From Hallerella succinigenes (GTDB lineage: Bacteria > Fibrobacterota > Fibrobacteria > Fibrobacterales > Fibrobacteraceae), in assembly GCF_002797675.1 (NCBI RefSeq), contig NZ_PGEX01000001.1:1-64000 (forward strand): a DNA stretch of 64,000 nucleotides. The letters are read 5' to 3'. Positions 33,248 through 43,687 of this stretch are shown here, one piece after another. How positions within the stretch are numbered: position 1 is the stretch's first letter; each line of letters starts with the position of its first letter. The position numbers and the translations under genes were made by a program. Under the pieces are notes generated by a model. The model ran no database searches. It worked only from the letters and a program-made list of their open reading frames with translations, and was not told where the DNA came from.

Positions 33248-33892
33248 CTTCAGCCGGAACTTTTTGAACGAGAGCGCGGAAGCCACGGCAAACGTCATCG
33301 CCACCGCCACGGTCAAAATAACCGGCGCAAGGGAAATCGTGTAATAGGCGCGGGCAAAAACGTTCCCTAAAATCAAAAGCAAAAAGACGAACATATGCGC
33401 AATCTGATTCGTAGCACGGGCTGTTTTCACTCGGAGCGAAATAAAGAGCGCAATTCCCGTAAATACAAAGCTCGTTAAAATACCGAGCAAGATAGACTTT
33501 GCATAAACGCCAAAATCCCAGAATCCCGTCGCAAGCACATACGCCGTTTCCGCAACCACCACGAACACGAGCGGCAGCGGAATCAGCGCGAGCAGTTTTC
33601 CGTAAAAAATCGACGCGGGCTTCACCGGCAAAAGCATCAACAGTTCCAAAGATCCGCGTTCACGTTCGCCCGCAAAACTGTCGGACGCAAGCGGCACGAC
33701 CATCGGGGCAATCAAAAGGGCGCAGATCAGCATCATCCGCGTAAAGACCATCGGATCGTTTTCTCCCGGGAGCAGCACAAGTTGAGACACAATCAAAAGA
33801 ATCGGCGGCAAAACAAAAGGGATCAAGAACTTCGGTTCGCGCAAAATCATGCCCAGTTCGTGGCGCGCTATTTTCCAAGTCGCATTCTTCAT
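33245..33892 (-). CDS. ABC-2 type transporter permease
   Basis: The 215-residue membrane protein has about six helices and the ABC-2 pattern (DSFAGERERGSLELLMLLPVK), as in NatB-like sodium/drug exporters. It overlaps the ATPase gene by 4 bp (ATGA). Substrate unknown. Confidence 0.85.
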   Translation of the reverse strand: MKNATWKIARHELGMILREPKFLIPFVLPPILLIVSQLVLLPGENDPMVFTRMMLICALLIAPMVVPLASDSFAGERERGSLELLMLLPVKPASIFYGKLLALIPLPLVFVVVAETAYVLATGFWDFGVYAKSILLGILTSFVFTGIALFISLRVKTARATNQIAHMFVFLLLILGNVFARAYYTISLAPVILTVAVAMTFAVASALSFKKFRLK

Positions 33893-34728
33893 TTGCCAAA
33901 ATTTCCTTCCGCTGTCTGGATCGCTCCACGGTAAACCGATTCGAGCGAAGCCTTGCCCGATTCCACATGTGCAATCTTTGCGTTTGGCGGAAATCCGTTC
34001 TTAAAAGCATCCGTCGATGTGCCTTCCGGCAACTGCACGTGCAGGATGAATTCATCGGTGCAAAGTTCACTCATCTTTTCGGAGCGCAAAATCTTACCCT
34101 TGTAAAGAATCGCGTAAGACGTTGCCACATGTTCCATTTCCGAAAGGATATGCGAACTCACGAGGAGCGTTCCGCCGTCTTGCTTTTTCCAATCGGATAA
34201 AAGTTCCCAGACCGCTTCACGGGCGCCCGGATCCAAATTTGCCACGGGTTCATCGAGCAGCAAGAGCCTTGGACGGTGAATCAGGGCGCGTGCGATTTGA
34301 ACCTTTTGACGCGTTCCTTGCGAAAGCGTTCCCATTGCCGTAAAGACGCTCGGCAGTTCTAACTTTTGAGCGAGAGTTTCGATTCGCGAATCCACATCCT
34401 TTACGTTGTAAAAAGACGCAAAAAATTTCAGGTATTCCGCAATCGAAAGTTTGGGATACGTTCCCGGATTTTCTAACAGAATTCCGCACTTCGAAAGGTC
34501 CAGACCGCCATCTGAATTTTTGAATTCTTCTGCAATCGAAAGAGCGTTCGAATTTGCCGCAAGGCGTCCGCACAAAATACGAAGGAGCGTCGTTTTCCCA
34601 GCCCCGTTCGGGCCGAGAAGCGCTAAGGATTCCCCTGTTTCCAGGGAAAGATTTACACAATCCAGCGCCAAAAAATCGGACTTGGGATAGGTATAGGAAA
34701 GGCCGGAAAATTGAAAGACGGTCCGCAT
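33889..34728 (-). CDS. ABC exporter ATPase
   Basis: The 279-residue ATPase has Walker A GPNGAGKT, a signature loop TLSQGTRQKVQIARAL, Walker B LLLLDEPVANLDP and VSSHI. The start at 34728 (MRTVFQFSGLSY) aligns with family starts. It pairs with the ABC-2 permease and is divergent from greB. Confidence 0.9.
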   Translation of the reverse strand: MRTVFQFSGLSYTYPKSDFLALDCVNLSLETGESLALLGPNGAGKTTLLRILCGRLAANSNALSIAEEFKNSDGGLDLSKCGILLENPGTYPKLSIAEYLKFFASFYNVKDVDSRIETLAQKLELPSVFTAMGTLSQGTRQKVQIARALIHRPRLLLLDEPVANLDPGAREAVWELLSDWKKQDGGTLLVSSHILSEMEHVATSYAILYKGKILRSEKMSELCTDEFILHVQLPEGTSTDAFKNGFPPNAKIAHVESGKASLESVYRGAIQTAEGNFGK

Positions 34729-34765
34729 ACGTTTCTGCAATTTAGAAATTTCTATATTGCAAGCT

Positions 34766-35236
34766 ATGTCTGATCCAATTTCTAAAGAAGGTTTCGATAA
34801 ACTGATGGAGGAATGGAAACGCCTCAAATTTGTCGAACGCCCAGAAATGCAACGCCAGGTCGGCGCTGCCGCCGCCGAAGGAGACCGTTCCGAAAACGCG
34901 GCCTACACCTACGGCAAAATGCGCCTGCGCGACATCGACCGCCGTCTGCGAGAGCTCGATAAAATTCTTGATCATGCGAAAGTCGTCTCCACCGAAGCCC
35001 CGGCCGACGGTTCTATCCGTTTTGGAGCAACGGTAACGCTCGAAGACCGCAAAACGCGCAAAAAACGCGTTTACACCCTCGTCGGCGTCCAAGAAATCGA
35101 TCCGCTCCAGGGTAGAATCAGTGTAAGTTCCCCGGTGGGTCAAGCTTTGATCGGCAAAAAGAAAGGCGAGATTGTTCCTATCACGGTTCCCCGCGGTGCC
35201 ATCGAATACAGCATCATCGAGATTGAATACAAATGA
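34766..35236 (+). CDS. greB: Transcription elongation factor GreB
   Basis: The 156-residue GreA/GreB factor has the coiled-coil tip AAEGDRSENAAYTYGK, whose acidic residues act in RNA cleavage, then RDIDRRLRELDKIL and a C-terminal FKBP-like domain (SPVGQALIGKKKGE). The RLRDIDRR stretch favours GreB over GreA. It overlaps tatD by 4 bp. Confidence 0.92.
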   Translation: MSDPISKEGFDKLMEEWKRLKFVERPEMQRQVGAAAAEGDRSENAAYTYGKMRLRDIDRRLRELDKILDHAKVVSTEAPADGSIRFGATVTLEDRKTRKKRVYTLVGVQEIDPLQGRISVSSPVGQALIGKKKGEIVPITVPRGAIEYSIIEIEYK

Positions 35237-36009
35237 ACTTCGTCGATTCCCACTGTCACATGGACGCCTATACGGAAAAATCCGGCGTTGAATTTGATAC
35301 CTGGTGGAACTCGGTCGACCCCAAGCCCGATGCGCTCGTTCACGTTTCGTGCGAAGAGCCGACGTTTGAATACGCCAAGAAGATTTCCGATCAATATCCG
35401 AACGTTTACGCGTCTTTCGGCGTGCATCCGCTCAATGCGGATTTTTACAATGAACGCGTGGAACAGGAACTTTTAAAACTCTGGGCTCGGCCAAAAACGG
35501 TCGGCATCGGAGAAATCGGTTTCGAATACCATTACGAATGCGCAAGTCACAAAAAGCAGCGTGCAGTTTTTGAGCGCCAGCTCGAAATCGGTTTGCCGTT
35601 CCAGAAGGTTTTTGTTTTGCACTTGCGTGAAGCGGAAGAAGATTCGCTGTCCGTGTTGCGGAATGCGAACCTAAAGGGCGCGACTTTGCACGTGCACAGT
35701 TGCACGACCAGCGCCCACTTCGTCGACGAAGTTCTGAAACTTCCCTGCCGCGTTTACGTTGGGTTCACCGGAATCCTTACATTCAAAAGTGCGGCAGACG
35801 TACGCGAAGCGGCAAGCCACGTTCCACTCGACAGGCTTTTGCTCGAAACGGATTCGCCGTATCTTGCACCGGTTCCGCATCGGGGTAAGGTCAGCCACGC
35901 AGGAATGATCCCGGATACGGGAAAGGTTCTTGCCGAAGTCCAGGGGGTTCCCTTCGAAGAGCTGATGATGACCGTTCGACAGAACACGCGTGACTGCTAC
36001 GGAATTTAA
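35233..36009 (+). CDS. tatD: TatD family metal-dependent hydrolase
   Basis: The 258-residue protein has the metal motif DSHCHMD at the start, GIGEIGFEYH, LHLREAEED, and LLLETDSPYLAP near the end. TatD proteins are nucleases acting on DNA ends or D-aminoacyl products. Translationally coupled to greB, followed by a strong terminator. Confidence 0.9.
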   Translation: MNFVDSHCHMDAYTEKSGVEFDTWWNSVDPKPDALVHVSCEEPTFEYAKKISDQYPNVYASFGVHPLNADFYNERVEQELLKLWARPKTVGIGEIGFEYHYECASHKKQRAVFERQLEIGLPFQKVFVLHLREAEEDSLSVLRNANLKGATLHVHSCTTSAHFVDEVLKLPCRVYVGFTGILTFKSAADVREAASHVPLDRLLLETDSPYLAPVPHRGKVSHAGMIPDTGKVLAEVQGVPFEELMMTVRQNTRDCYGI

Positions 36010-36030
36010 GCGTTTTTTGTTTTCCAATAG

Positions 36031-36059
36031 AAGCTCCTCAGTGACGAGGAGCTTTTTTT
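36031..36059 (+). terminator. Terminator after tatD
   Basis: AAGCTCCTC and GAGGAGCTT arms with seven Ts. Confidence 0.9.
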
Positions 36060-36176
36060 GATACATTTCGTTTCTCAATCAAATGATTTTGAGAACATAT
36101 TACATACTATTTAGAATTCAATAATCTTTAATTTTAATCTATTTTACGCAATTTCTAAACATAAGTAATTTTCCTA

Positions 36177-36227
36177 TTGACTTTCAGTCCGCTTTTGTTT
36201 ACCTTTATTTTTGAGAACATTCTCAAA
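36177..36227 (+). promoter_or_regulatory. Pectate lyase promoter and operator
   Basis: TTGACT (36177) and TACCTT (36200) are 17 bp apart. The perfect palindrome TTTGAGAA-CA-TTCTCAAA (36210-36227) covers the predicted start site, so a bound repressor would block it. A half site, TTTTGAGAACAT, lies about 120 bp upstream. Confidence 0.6.
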
Positions 36228-36247
36228 CTGATAAAGGATTGGTGATT

Positions 36248-38713
36248 ATGCTTAAAAAATTCGCTATCTTCTCCTCAGTCGCCTTTGGGCTTGCCACTTC
36301 TGCCCAGGCTCTCATAATTAGCAAGTCCGGCGGCTGGTTCGAAACCGTTTACGCCCAATGGGCTCCGGTCAGCGGGGCGACCCGCTACAACGTTTATTGC
36401 GACGGCACCCTGATCGACGATGCGCTCGTCCGCACCTATTCTTCTTATGTACGCGCCGATATTCCGGGCGTGACCGCAGGTTCTCACACGATTCAGGTTG
36501 CGGCAGTGACCTCTGGATCGGAAACAGAATCCGCCTCCGTGACCGCAACCGCCATTGCTCACGACCGCGCGGGTTTTGCCTTTAACAACGGTCACGTTCC
36601 GGGCGCTTACAACACCGATGGTACGCTCAAGAGCGGCGCAGTCGTCATCTACGTTTCTGAAAACACGAAAAATACGGTCACACTCGACGTTCAAACCAAA
36701 AGCAACGGCACAACGACCACGTGCAAAAGCTTCCAGGGCATTTTGAACTGCATGAAGAAAGGTTATGAAACCCGCCCGATCGACTTCCGCTTTATCGGAA
36801 ACGTTACCGATTCCGATTCTCTCGTCGCAGGCGACATGGTAATCGATCTCGGATCTTCGGAAACTTCTTACCTCACCATCGAAGGCATTGGCGAAGACGC
36901 TACTGCAAACGGCTGGGGCATCCGTTTAAAGAACGCGCAAAACGTGGAAATTCGCAATCTCGGCATTATGAATGTGGATAGCGATGAAGGTGACGACATC
37001 GGTCTTCAGCAGAACAACGCTTACATTTGGGTGCACAACGTGGACTTCTTCTACGGCGATGCGGGTTCCGACGCCGACCAGGCAAAGGGAGACGGTTCTC
37101 TCGACTGCAAAAAATCTACGTACATCACCTTCAGCTACAACCACTTCTGGGACAACGGCAAAAGTAACCTTCTCGGCCTTTCCGAAGGTACCTACAGCTA
37201 CAATTCCACCGACTACTACATCACCTATCACCACAACTGGTACGATCATTCCGATAGCCGTCACCCGCGCGTGCGCTACTACAACGCCCACGTTTACAAC
37301 AACTACTACGATGGCAATGCAAAGTATGGCGCAGGCAGCACCGAAGGCTCTTCGATCTTCATGGAAGGCAACTACTTCCGTAACTGCAAATACCCGATGC
37401 TCACCTCGATGCAGGGTAGCGACCTTTACGCGGGTACGTCCACGGCAAGCAATGACAACGCCACATTCAGCAAAGAAGACGGCGGAACGATCAAAGCTTA
37501 CAACAACTACATGACGGGCACTTATACCTTCATTCCTTACGGCGCAAGCTCTTATGTGAATAAGGGTTCCATGGAGACCGCATCTTCGATGGGAGTGGCC
37601 ACGACGACGGACTTTGACGCCTACGTGGTGGCGAACAAGAGCACTACCGTTCCAAGCAGCATCACTTCAAAGCAAGGCGGACATTATTACAGCAACTTCG
37701 ACACCGATTCCAAAATGTATGCGTATACGGCAGAATCTCCGGAAAACGCGAAGACGACGGTAGAATCCTATGCCGGACGTATGAACGGTGGCGATTTCGA
37801 CTGGGCATTCACCGATGCAGATGACGAATCCTATGCGGTGAATACCGCTCTCAAGAGCGCATTGCAATCGTACACGGGCTCCGTCAAGAGCATCCAAGGC
37901 GATGGTGAAGTCGTGATTACGAGCTCTAACAGCACAGGCTCATCAAGTTCCGCTACATCTTCGAGTTCTTCCGTTTCTTCGAGCAGTTCTAAAACCTCTT
38001 CCAGTTCGACCGTTTCTTCGAGCTCTGTTGCGACTTCCGGAACCATTACCGGCGACATCGTCCACAACTTTACCGAAGACGGCGTGGAAAGCGACGTGTT
38101 TGAAATCATGGGAAGTCTCTCTACTACCAAGGGTTCCGTAACCTACGACGGCGAAACTCTGACCCGTTGCCTCAAAATGGAATCTTCGACTTCCATCACG
38201 TTCACCCTGAGCACTTCGGGAACGATGCGGCTCGTATTCCTCGAAAGCTTCACCGGAGCCGTGAAAGTGGACGACACCAAGTACACCGCTACTGCGGGCA
38301 TCGCGACTGTGGACCTTGCCGCAGGATCTCACACGATTACCAAGGCTGACGTCTCCTTCCTCTTCCTAATCGTCATCGATCTCGACGAAAACGGTTCGAG
38401 TTCCGCATCTACAGAAAGCAGTTCAAGTTCCGCATCTGCAGAAAGCAGTTCGAGTTCCGAAGAATCGACCGCCATTCAGACGCAGCTTGCGAACATTCCT
38501 GCAGGTATTTCCTTTAACCGTCAGACGAGCCACCTCACCGTGGGCTGCGCTGCGGTCAGCCGCGTCGAAATCTTCTCCATCAGCGGTGAAAAGGTTCTCC
38601 ATTCTGCAAACGGCACTCAGGTCTTCAACCTCGATATGCTGCCGAGCGGCATCTACCTTGTACGCGCCAAGACCGCGGAAGGCATGCAACAGATGAAGTT
38701 CTTCAAGGAATAA
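36248..38713 (+). CDS. Secreted multidomain pectate lyase
   Basis: This 821-residue secreted enzyme has a signal peptide ending ATSAQA and a fibronectin-III-like domain (about 25-100). The polysaccharide lyase family 1 beta-helix (about 110-540) has WVHNVDFFYGD, DGSLDCKKSTYITFSYNHF and HHNWYDHSDSRHPRVR, the region carrying catalytic arginine. Two Ser-rich linkers (SSSSATSSSSS type) flank a carbohydrate-binding-like domain. The last ~65 residues (VEIFSISGEKVL, MLPSGIYLVRA) look like a type IX-style sorting domain. It would cleave pectin by beta-elimination outside the cell. Confidence 0.92.
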   Translation: MLKKFAIFSSVAFGLATSAQALIISKSGGWFETVYAQWAPVSGATRYNVYCDGTLIDDALVRTYSSYVRADIPGVTAGSHTIQVAAVTSGSETESASVTATAIAHDRAGFAFNNGHVPGAYNTDGTLKSGAVVIYVSENTKNTVTLDVQTKSNGTTTTCKSFQGILNCMKKGYETRPIDFRFIGNVTDSDSLVAGDMVIDLGSSETSYLTIEGIGEDATANGWGIRLKNAQNVEIRNLGIMNVDSDEGDDIGLQQNNAYIWVHNVDFFYGDAGSDADQAKGDGSLDCKKSTYITFSYNHFWDNGKSNLLGLSEGTYSYNSTDYYITYHHNWYDHSDSRHPRVRYYNAHVYNNYYDGNAKYGAGSTEGSSIFMEGNYFRNCKYPMLTSMQGSDLYAGTSTASNDNATFSKEDGGTIKAYNNYMTGTYTFIPYGASSYVNKGSMETASSMGVATTTDFDAYVVANKSTTVPSSITSKQGGHYYSNFDTDSKMYAYTAESPENAKTTVESYAGRMNGGDFDWAFTDADDESYAVNTALKSALQSYTGSVKSIQGDGEVVITSSNSTGSSSSATSSSSSVSSSSSKTSSSSTVSSSSVATSGTITGDIVHNFTEDGVESDVFEIMGSLSTTKGSVTYDGETLTRCLKMESSTSITFTLSTSGTMRLVFLESFTGAVKVDDTKYTATAGIATVDLAAGSHTITKADVSFLFLIVIDLDENGSSSASTESSSSSASAESSSSSEESTAIQTQLANIPAGISFNRQTSHLTVGCAAVSRVEIFSISGEKVLHSANGTQVFNLDMLPSGIYLVRAKTAEGMQQMKFFKE

Positions 38714-38790
38714 AAAGCATTCACCCCAAATCGAAGGCGGACGTCGTAAGGCGCCCGTCTTTTTACTAAATTTTTGCTGTCTTAAAATAA

Positions 38791-39891
<1,101 letters not shown>

Positions 39892-39907
39892 TCCTTTAAC
39901 GCTTCAC

Positions 39908-39937
39908 AAAAAGCACTCGCCCATGCGAGTGCTTTTC
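39908..39937. terminator. Terminator after leuB
   Basis: AAAAGCACTCGC and GCGAGTGCTTTT arms with a T-run, usable in both directions. Confidence 0.85.
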
Positions 39938-39990
39938 TTTTTCCATAAAAAGCAGTAGGATTCCTTCTGCATTTTCAAAAAAAATGGAAT

Positions 39991-41067
39991 TTAAATTCTG
40001 CGGAACTTCTTTGCCAAGTCCTTGCGGTTGAGCGATTCCAAACGATTTGCAAGTTCTTCACGCACCTGACCGTCCATCATGTGGATTTCATTCTTGTACG
40101 TGTCGAGATACTTTTCCAAGCGATCGAATTCACCGAGGGTGGCGAGCATGTTCACATAGTCCGGGCTCACGTAAACGGTCAAGCGGAACTTTTCGTGAGC
40201 ATCCAAGAGCTCTTCCTTTCGCTTCGGAGAAACGACCTGGCAAAGGCTCATCAAGTGATATTCCTTCGGGAACTTTTCATAGAGCTTTTCGGCAAGATCC
40301 AAAGCTTCCTTCTGTTTTTCTTCCTTAAACAGAATGCCCACTTTCAAGTCCAAAAATTCTTCTTCGTCGCTGCCCGTCGGGTCCTTGACTTCGGCGAGAA
40401 CACGGTTTGCATTCACCAGGTCATCGGTGACGTAATAAGCGTTTGCCACGTCGATGTGCGTCTTGTTCGAATGCTCCGGATCGGCGAGGTAGGCAAATTT
40501 TTCGTACTGCTGCGGATTCCCTGCACCGTCTGCAAAGTCCATAAGACCCGCGTAGATTTCGCCTTCATTTTCAAGATCGTGCGAAGTCACGGTCGAAACC
40601 ACTTCCTGCATCACCTTTTCGAGCTCTTCTGCAGAAAGGAAGTCGTGAGTCGAAAGGAAGAGTTCCGTACGCGGTTCTTCTCCGACCGAGTTCACCACCA
40701 GGTCATGCATCAGGCTCATCACGTATTCGCGGTCTTCAAAGTCCTTCGCCTTTTCCACGAACTTGTCCACGGCGGCGGCAAAAAGTTCTTCCACCGCCAT
40801 TTCGAGTTCTTCTTCGGATTCCGGAATTTCAAAGAATGCGCTGCAGTTCATAAACCAGCCGAGCATTTCCAAAACTTCACGGTCTTCCTTCAAGGCTTCG
40901 ATTTTCTCAAACTGATCCGCAAGAACGTCATAAAGCTGACCTGCATCATCAATCGCATCGTGGTAACCCTTTGCGACTGTCAAAAGAACATCACGGATCT
41001 TGTCGGCAGCACTGCGGTTCGATTTTTCGAGTGCGACGGACTTCCAAACTTTTTTCTGCTTAGCCAT
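39991..41067 (-). CDS. Helical repeat protein, 358 aa
   Basis: I do not recognise a named family. The protein is acidic, without a signal peptide, and appears to be a helical (TPR-like) solenoid: FLDLKVGILFKEEKQKEALDLAEKLY resembles one TPR pair (not quoted as an assigned domain). It directly follows the TPR lipoprotein-like gene at the end of the TonB operon, starting within 1 bp of its stop. Cytoplasmic scaffold is a guess. Confidence 0.8.
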   Translation of the reverse strand: MAKQKKVWKSVALEKSNRSAADKIRDVLLTVAKGYHDAIDDAGQLYDVLADQFEKIEALKEDREVLEMLGWFMNCSAFFEIPESEEELEMAVEELFAAAVDKFVEKAKDFEDREYVMSLMHDLVVNSVGEEPRTELFLSTHDFLSAEELEKVMQEVVSTVTSHDLENEGEIYAGLMDFADGAGNPQQYEKFAYLADPEHSNKTHIDVANAYYVTDDLVNANRVLAEVKDPTGSDEEEFLDLKVGILFKEEKQKEALDLAEKLYEKFPKEYHLMSLCQVVSPKRKEELLDAHEKFRLTVYVSPDYVNMLATLGEFDRLEKYLDTYKNEIHMMDGQVREELANRLESLNRKDLAKKFRRI

Positions 41068-42045
41068 TTATTTTTTCCCAATAATGCGTTGATAAATTTC
41101 TTGAGCCTTCGCTTCGTCGCCCGCATTGTAATAGGAATTCCCCACGTTCTCCGCTCCAATGCGGCCTTGGGAATTTCCCATTTTCCAAGCGCTCATGTAA
41201 TTTTCAAGCGCTTCATCAAAACGATTCTGCGAAAAATAAATCTGTCCTAGGTCTACGTAGAGCTGATCGGAATCCTTCTTAAAGCGCAGACCTTCTTCGA
41301 GGGTAAAAATCGCCATCCACGGCGAAGCATCTTCCAGGTACATGTGGGCGAGGTAACGGCGCGCGGAGACGTTTTGCGGGTCGGTCAAAAGACCGTTTTC
41401 CATTTCGCGGATCGCCTTCTTGGATTGGCCCATTTTGGAGTAATAGTGCGAAAGCGTATAATGAACGTCTGCGCCCGCAGCCACAGAGTTATCCACAGCG
41501 CGCTTTAAGGTCTTGATTGCGTATTCGTAATCGCCGAGCTTTTCGTAAACTTCAGCAAGGCCATACCACGCATCAATGCGGTCCGGATTCAAACGGGTCG
41601 CCGCTTCAAAATGCTTTTGCGCAAGGGCAAGGCTGCGCGATTTAATAAAGCATTCGCCGAGCGCATAATGAATGTGATCGGTATCTTCACCGAGTTCCAG
41701 CGCTCTCTTGTACGCCACAATCGCAAGACCGTAATCCGAGCCGAGGTAATACAAGTCGCCGAGCAAGACCCAAGCCTTGGTAAAGTCCGGCATCAGCTCC
41801 ACGGTACGCTTGTACGCAACCATTGCCACGTTATTCTTTCCCAGCTGCACGAGCGTGTTGCCCAGATTGAACCACGCAAAGGGTTCATAACGACCATCCT
41901 GAATCGCCGCGCGGTACATCTTGACCGCCTGCTTGTATTCGCCCTTGTCGTAAAGTTCGTTCGCCGCCTTAAAATAATCCTCTGCAAGGGCTTTCGGGCA
42001 AAGCGCAAAGACTGCAACCAGGCAAATTGCAAAACCGTTTACCAT
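41068..42045 (-). CDS. Exported TPR protein
   Basis: The 325-residue protein has a signal peptide (MVNGFAICLVAVFALCPKALA) and about eight TPR units such as AFNLGNT-like and FAWFNLGNTLVQLG, YYLGSDYGLAIVAYKRALEL and YGLAEVYEKLGDYEYAI. The ATG at 42045 is chosen because the signal starts there; a longer frame overlaps tonB. Downstream of tonB with a 16-bp gap, it may organise the TonB complex in the periplasm. Confidence 0.85.
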   Translation of the reverse strand: MVNGFAICLVAVFALCPKALAEDYFKAANELYDKGEYKQAVKMYRAAIQDGRYEPFAWFNLGNTLVQLGKNNVAMVAYKRTVELMPDFTKAWVLLGDLYYLGSDYGLAIVAYKRALELGEDTDHIHYALGECFIKSRSLALAQKHFEAATRLNPDRIDAWYGLAEVYEKLGDYEYAIKTLKRAVDNSVAAGADVHYTLSHYYSKMGQSKKAIREMENGLLTDPQNVSARRYLAHMYLEDASPWMAIFTLEEGLRFKKDSDQLYVDLGQIYFSQNRFDEALENYMSAWKMGNSQGRIGAENVGNSYYNAGDEAKAQEIYQRIIGKK

Positions 42046-42061
42046 TCGAAGTATCCAGTGC

Positions 42062-42721
42062 TTACGGAACAAACTTGAACTCCTTTGTCGCCTTCTGCGC
42101 CACCGGATAATGCCCGAGTTTTGCCGGTTCAAACTTCCAACCGCGAATCGCCTTCAGCGCTTCCGTTTCAAAGCCGTATCCCGCAGGATCGACCGAAAGT
42201 ACCTTCAAATTCGTGACGTTGCCGTACACGTCGATTACCATGTAAACCTTTACATAACCTGCAACGCCGAGCTTTTTCGCACGTTCAGGGTAAGAAGGAT
42301 TCACCATCTTCAGCGCCTGGGCTTCTTCGTCCACATCGCCCGCTTCATACACCACATTCTGCATGCCGCCACCGGAACCGACTTCGACGCCATCGCCCGA
42401 GCCATCTCCACGGGCAAGCGAAAGATCCATGGCAAAGTTCGAAGTGGAGCGGGCGCTGTTCGAATGGCTCGTCACTTTGAACTTGTTCGGCTGAATGACC
42501 TTGTGAATCATTTTCTGCGGTTTCGTCTTCTGCTTTTCCTTCACCACGGTTTCGACTTCGGTAATCGCTTCGAGCGAAGGCTTTTTCGGTGCACTGTTAT
42601 CCCGGAACAACAAGACGTTCAAAACCGGGACCGCCAAAAAAAAGAACGTATTCACGACAAGCGCAAAAACGACGGCAAAGAACCATCTGGAATGAAACAG
42701 AATTCCGGAAAGCTTCTTCAA
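42062..42721 (-). CDS. tonB: TonB family protein
   Basis: The 219-residue protein has a single N-terminal membrane helix, a periplasmic linker and the C-terminal TonB fold (VAGYVKVYMVIDVYGNVTN, ALKAIRGWKFEPAK). It transmits proton-motive energy from ExbB/ExbD to outer-membrane receptors. Follows exbD by 3 bp. Confidence 0.93.
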   Translation of the reverse strand: MKKLSGILFHSRWFFAVVFALVVNTFFFLAVPVLNVLLFRDNSAPKKPSLEAITEVETVVKEKQKTKPQKMIHKVIQPNKFKVTSHSNSARSTSNFAMDLSLARGDGSGDGVEVGSGGGMQNVVYEAGDVDEEAQALKMVNPSYPERAKKLGVAGYVKVYMVIDVYGNVTNLKVLSVDPAGYGFETEALKAIRGWKFEPAKLGHYPVAQKATKEFKFVP

Positions 42722-42724
42722 CCG

Positions 42725-43126
42725 CTACTCCTTCGATGCCGAAATGGAAACTTTACGCACATGCGCCAAATTGCATTCGTCGAGAACATCGACGATCTTT
42801 CCCGAAGGCGCATCCCGATCCGAAACAATAATCACCGGGCGATCAGGCGCCTCGTTCATCATCTGGCGCAAAATCGTTTGCAGCGAAGAAAGGTTCACCT
42901 GGGTTTCGTTAATATGCACAGTGCCCTGGCGTGTAATGCCAATCAGAATGCTTTCCTTGGAAAGCTCCTTGACCGTATTCGCCTTCGGCTTCGAAACGTC
43001 TATTCCCGTTTCACGTGTAAAGGTAGACGTCACAATAAAGAAGATGAGCAAGATGAACGTCATGTCCATCATCGGAGAAATATCGATACCGCCATAGTGA
43101 CGGCGTCTGGGGCGGATAAAGCTCAT
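42725..43126 (-). CDS. exbD: ExbD/TolR-type transporter subunit
   Basis: The 133-residue protein has one helix with the proton-path aspartate in ISPMMDMTFILLIFFIV and a periplasmic domain. The gene overlaps exbB by 4 bp. Part of the TonB energising complex. Confidence 0.93.
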   Translation of the reverse strand: MSFIRPRRRHYGGIDISPMMDMTFILLIFFIVTSTFTRETGIDVSKPKANTVKELSKESILIGITRQGTVHINETQVNLSSLQTILRQMMNEAPDRPVIIVSDRDAPSGKIVDVLDECNLAHVRKVSISASKE

Positions 43127-43686
43127 TTTTCCTCCACAGAAAGCTGTTCGTTTTCAAACTGAAGCGCTTCTTTCCAGCACTTCGCCTTTAAATTGTTCAG
43201 GCGATTCAAAAGCTGATTGTTCGCAAGCACGATCGGGAACGATACGAGAAGCCCCGCCTGCGTCGTGAGCAGCGCTTCGGAAATACCGTCCGCAATCAGC
43301 ACCGGATTTCCAAATCCAAAAAGCTGAATCGTGCGAAAAACATGGACCATGCCCGAAACGGTTCCCAAAAGTCCAAGCATCGGAGCAAGCGACGCACAAA
43401 CGGAAATCGTCGGGAACGCCTTGTCAAATTCCACATCATACGCATGCGTCGCGAGCTTCAAGCTATTATCGACAGCGTTACGTCCAAGGCTCACCGCATC
43501 CGAAATGGATCGTCGGAGAGTGGCGAGCATTCCGTGTTCCCCACGGCTCTTGGCACGGCGATACACAAAGTAACGTTCGAACAAAAGAATCCACGCAAAC
43601 AGCCCAATGAGGAAAATCGGGAACAACACCCAACCTCCCTGCACAAGCAAGGCGCGAATTTCTTCTAATGCCGAAAGTTTTGTCAT
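43123..43686 (-). CDS. exbB: ExbB/TolQ-type transporter subunit
   Basis: The 187-residue MotA/TolQ/ExbB family protein has three membrane helices and the family core LAPMLGLLGTVSGMVHVF and ALLTTQAGLLVSFP. It forms the proton channel with ExbD. It starts 1 bp before the stop of the larger ExbB-like gene. Confidence 0.92.
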   Translation of the reverse strand: MTKLSALEEIRALLVQGGWVLFPIFLIGLFAWILLFERYFVYRRAKSRGEHGMLATLRRSISDAVSLGRNAVDNSLKLATHAYDVEFDKAFPTISVCASLAPMLGLLGTVSGMVHVFRTIQLFGFGNPVLIADGISEALLTTQAGLLVSFPIVLANNQLLNRLNNLKAKCWKEALQFENEQLSVEEK

Positions 43687-43687
43687 C

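Noticed and set aside
40081-41250. Plus-strand frame opposite the 358-residue gene
   Set aside because: Phe/His-rich antisense shadow crossing two real genes, without its own ribosome binding site.
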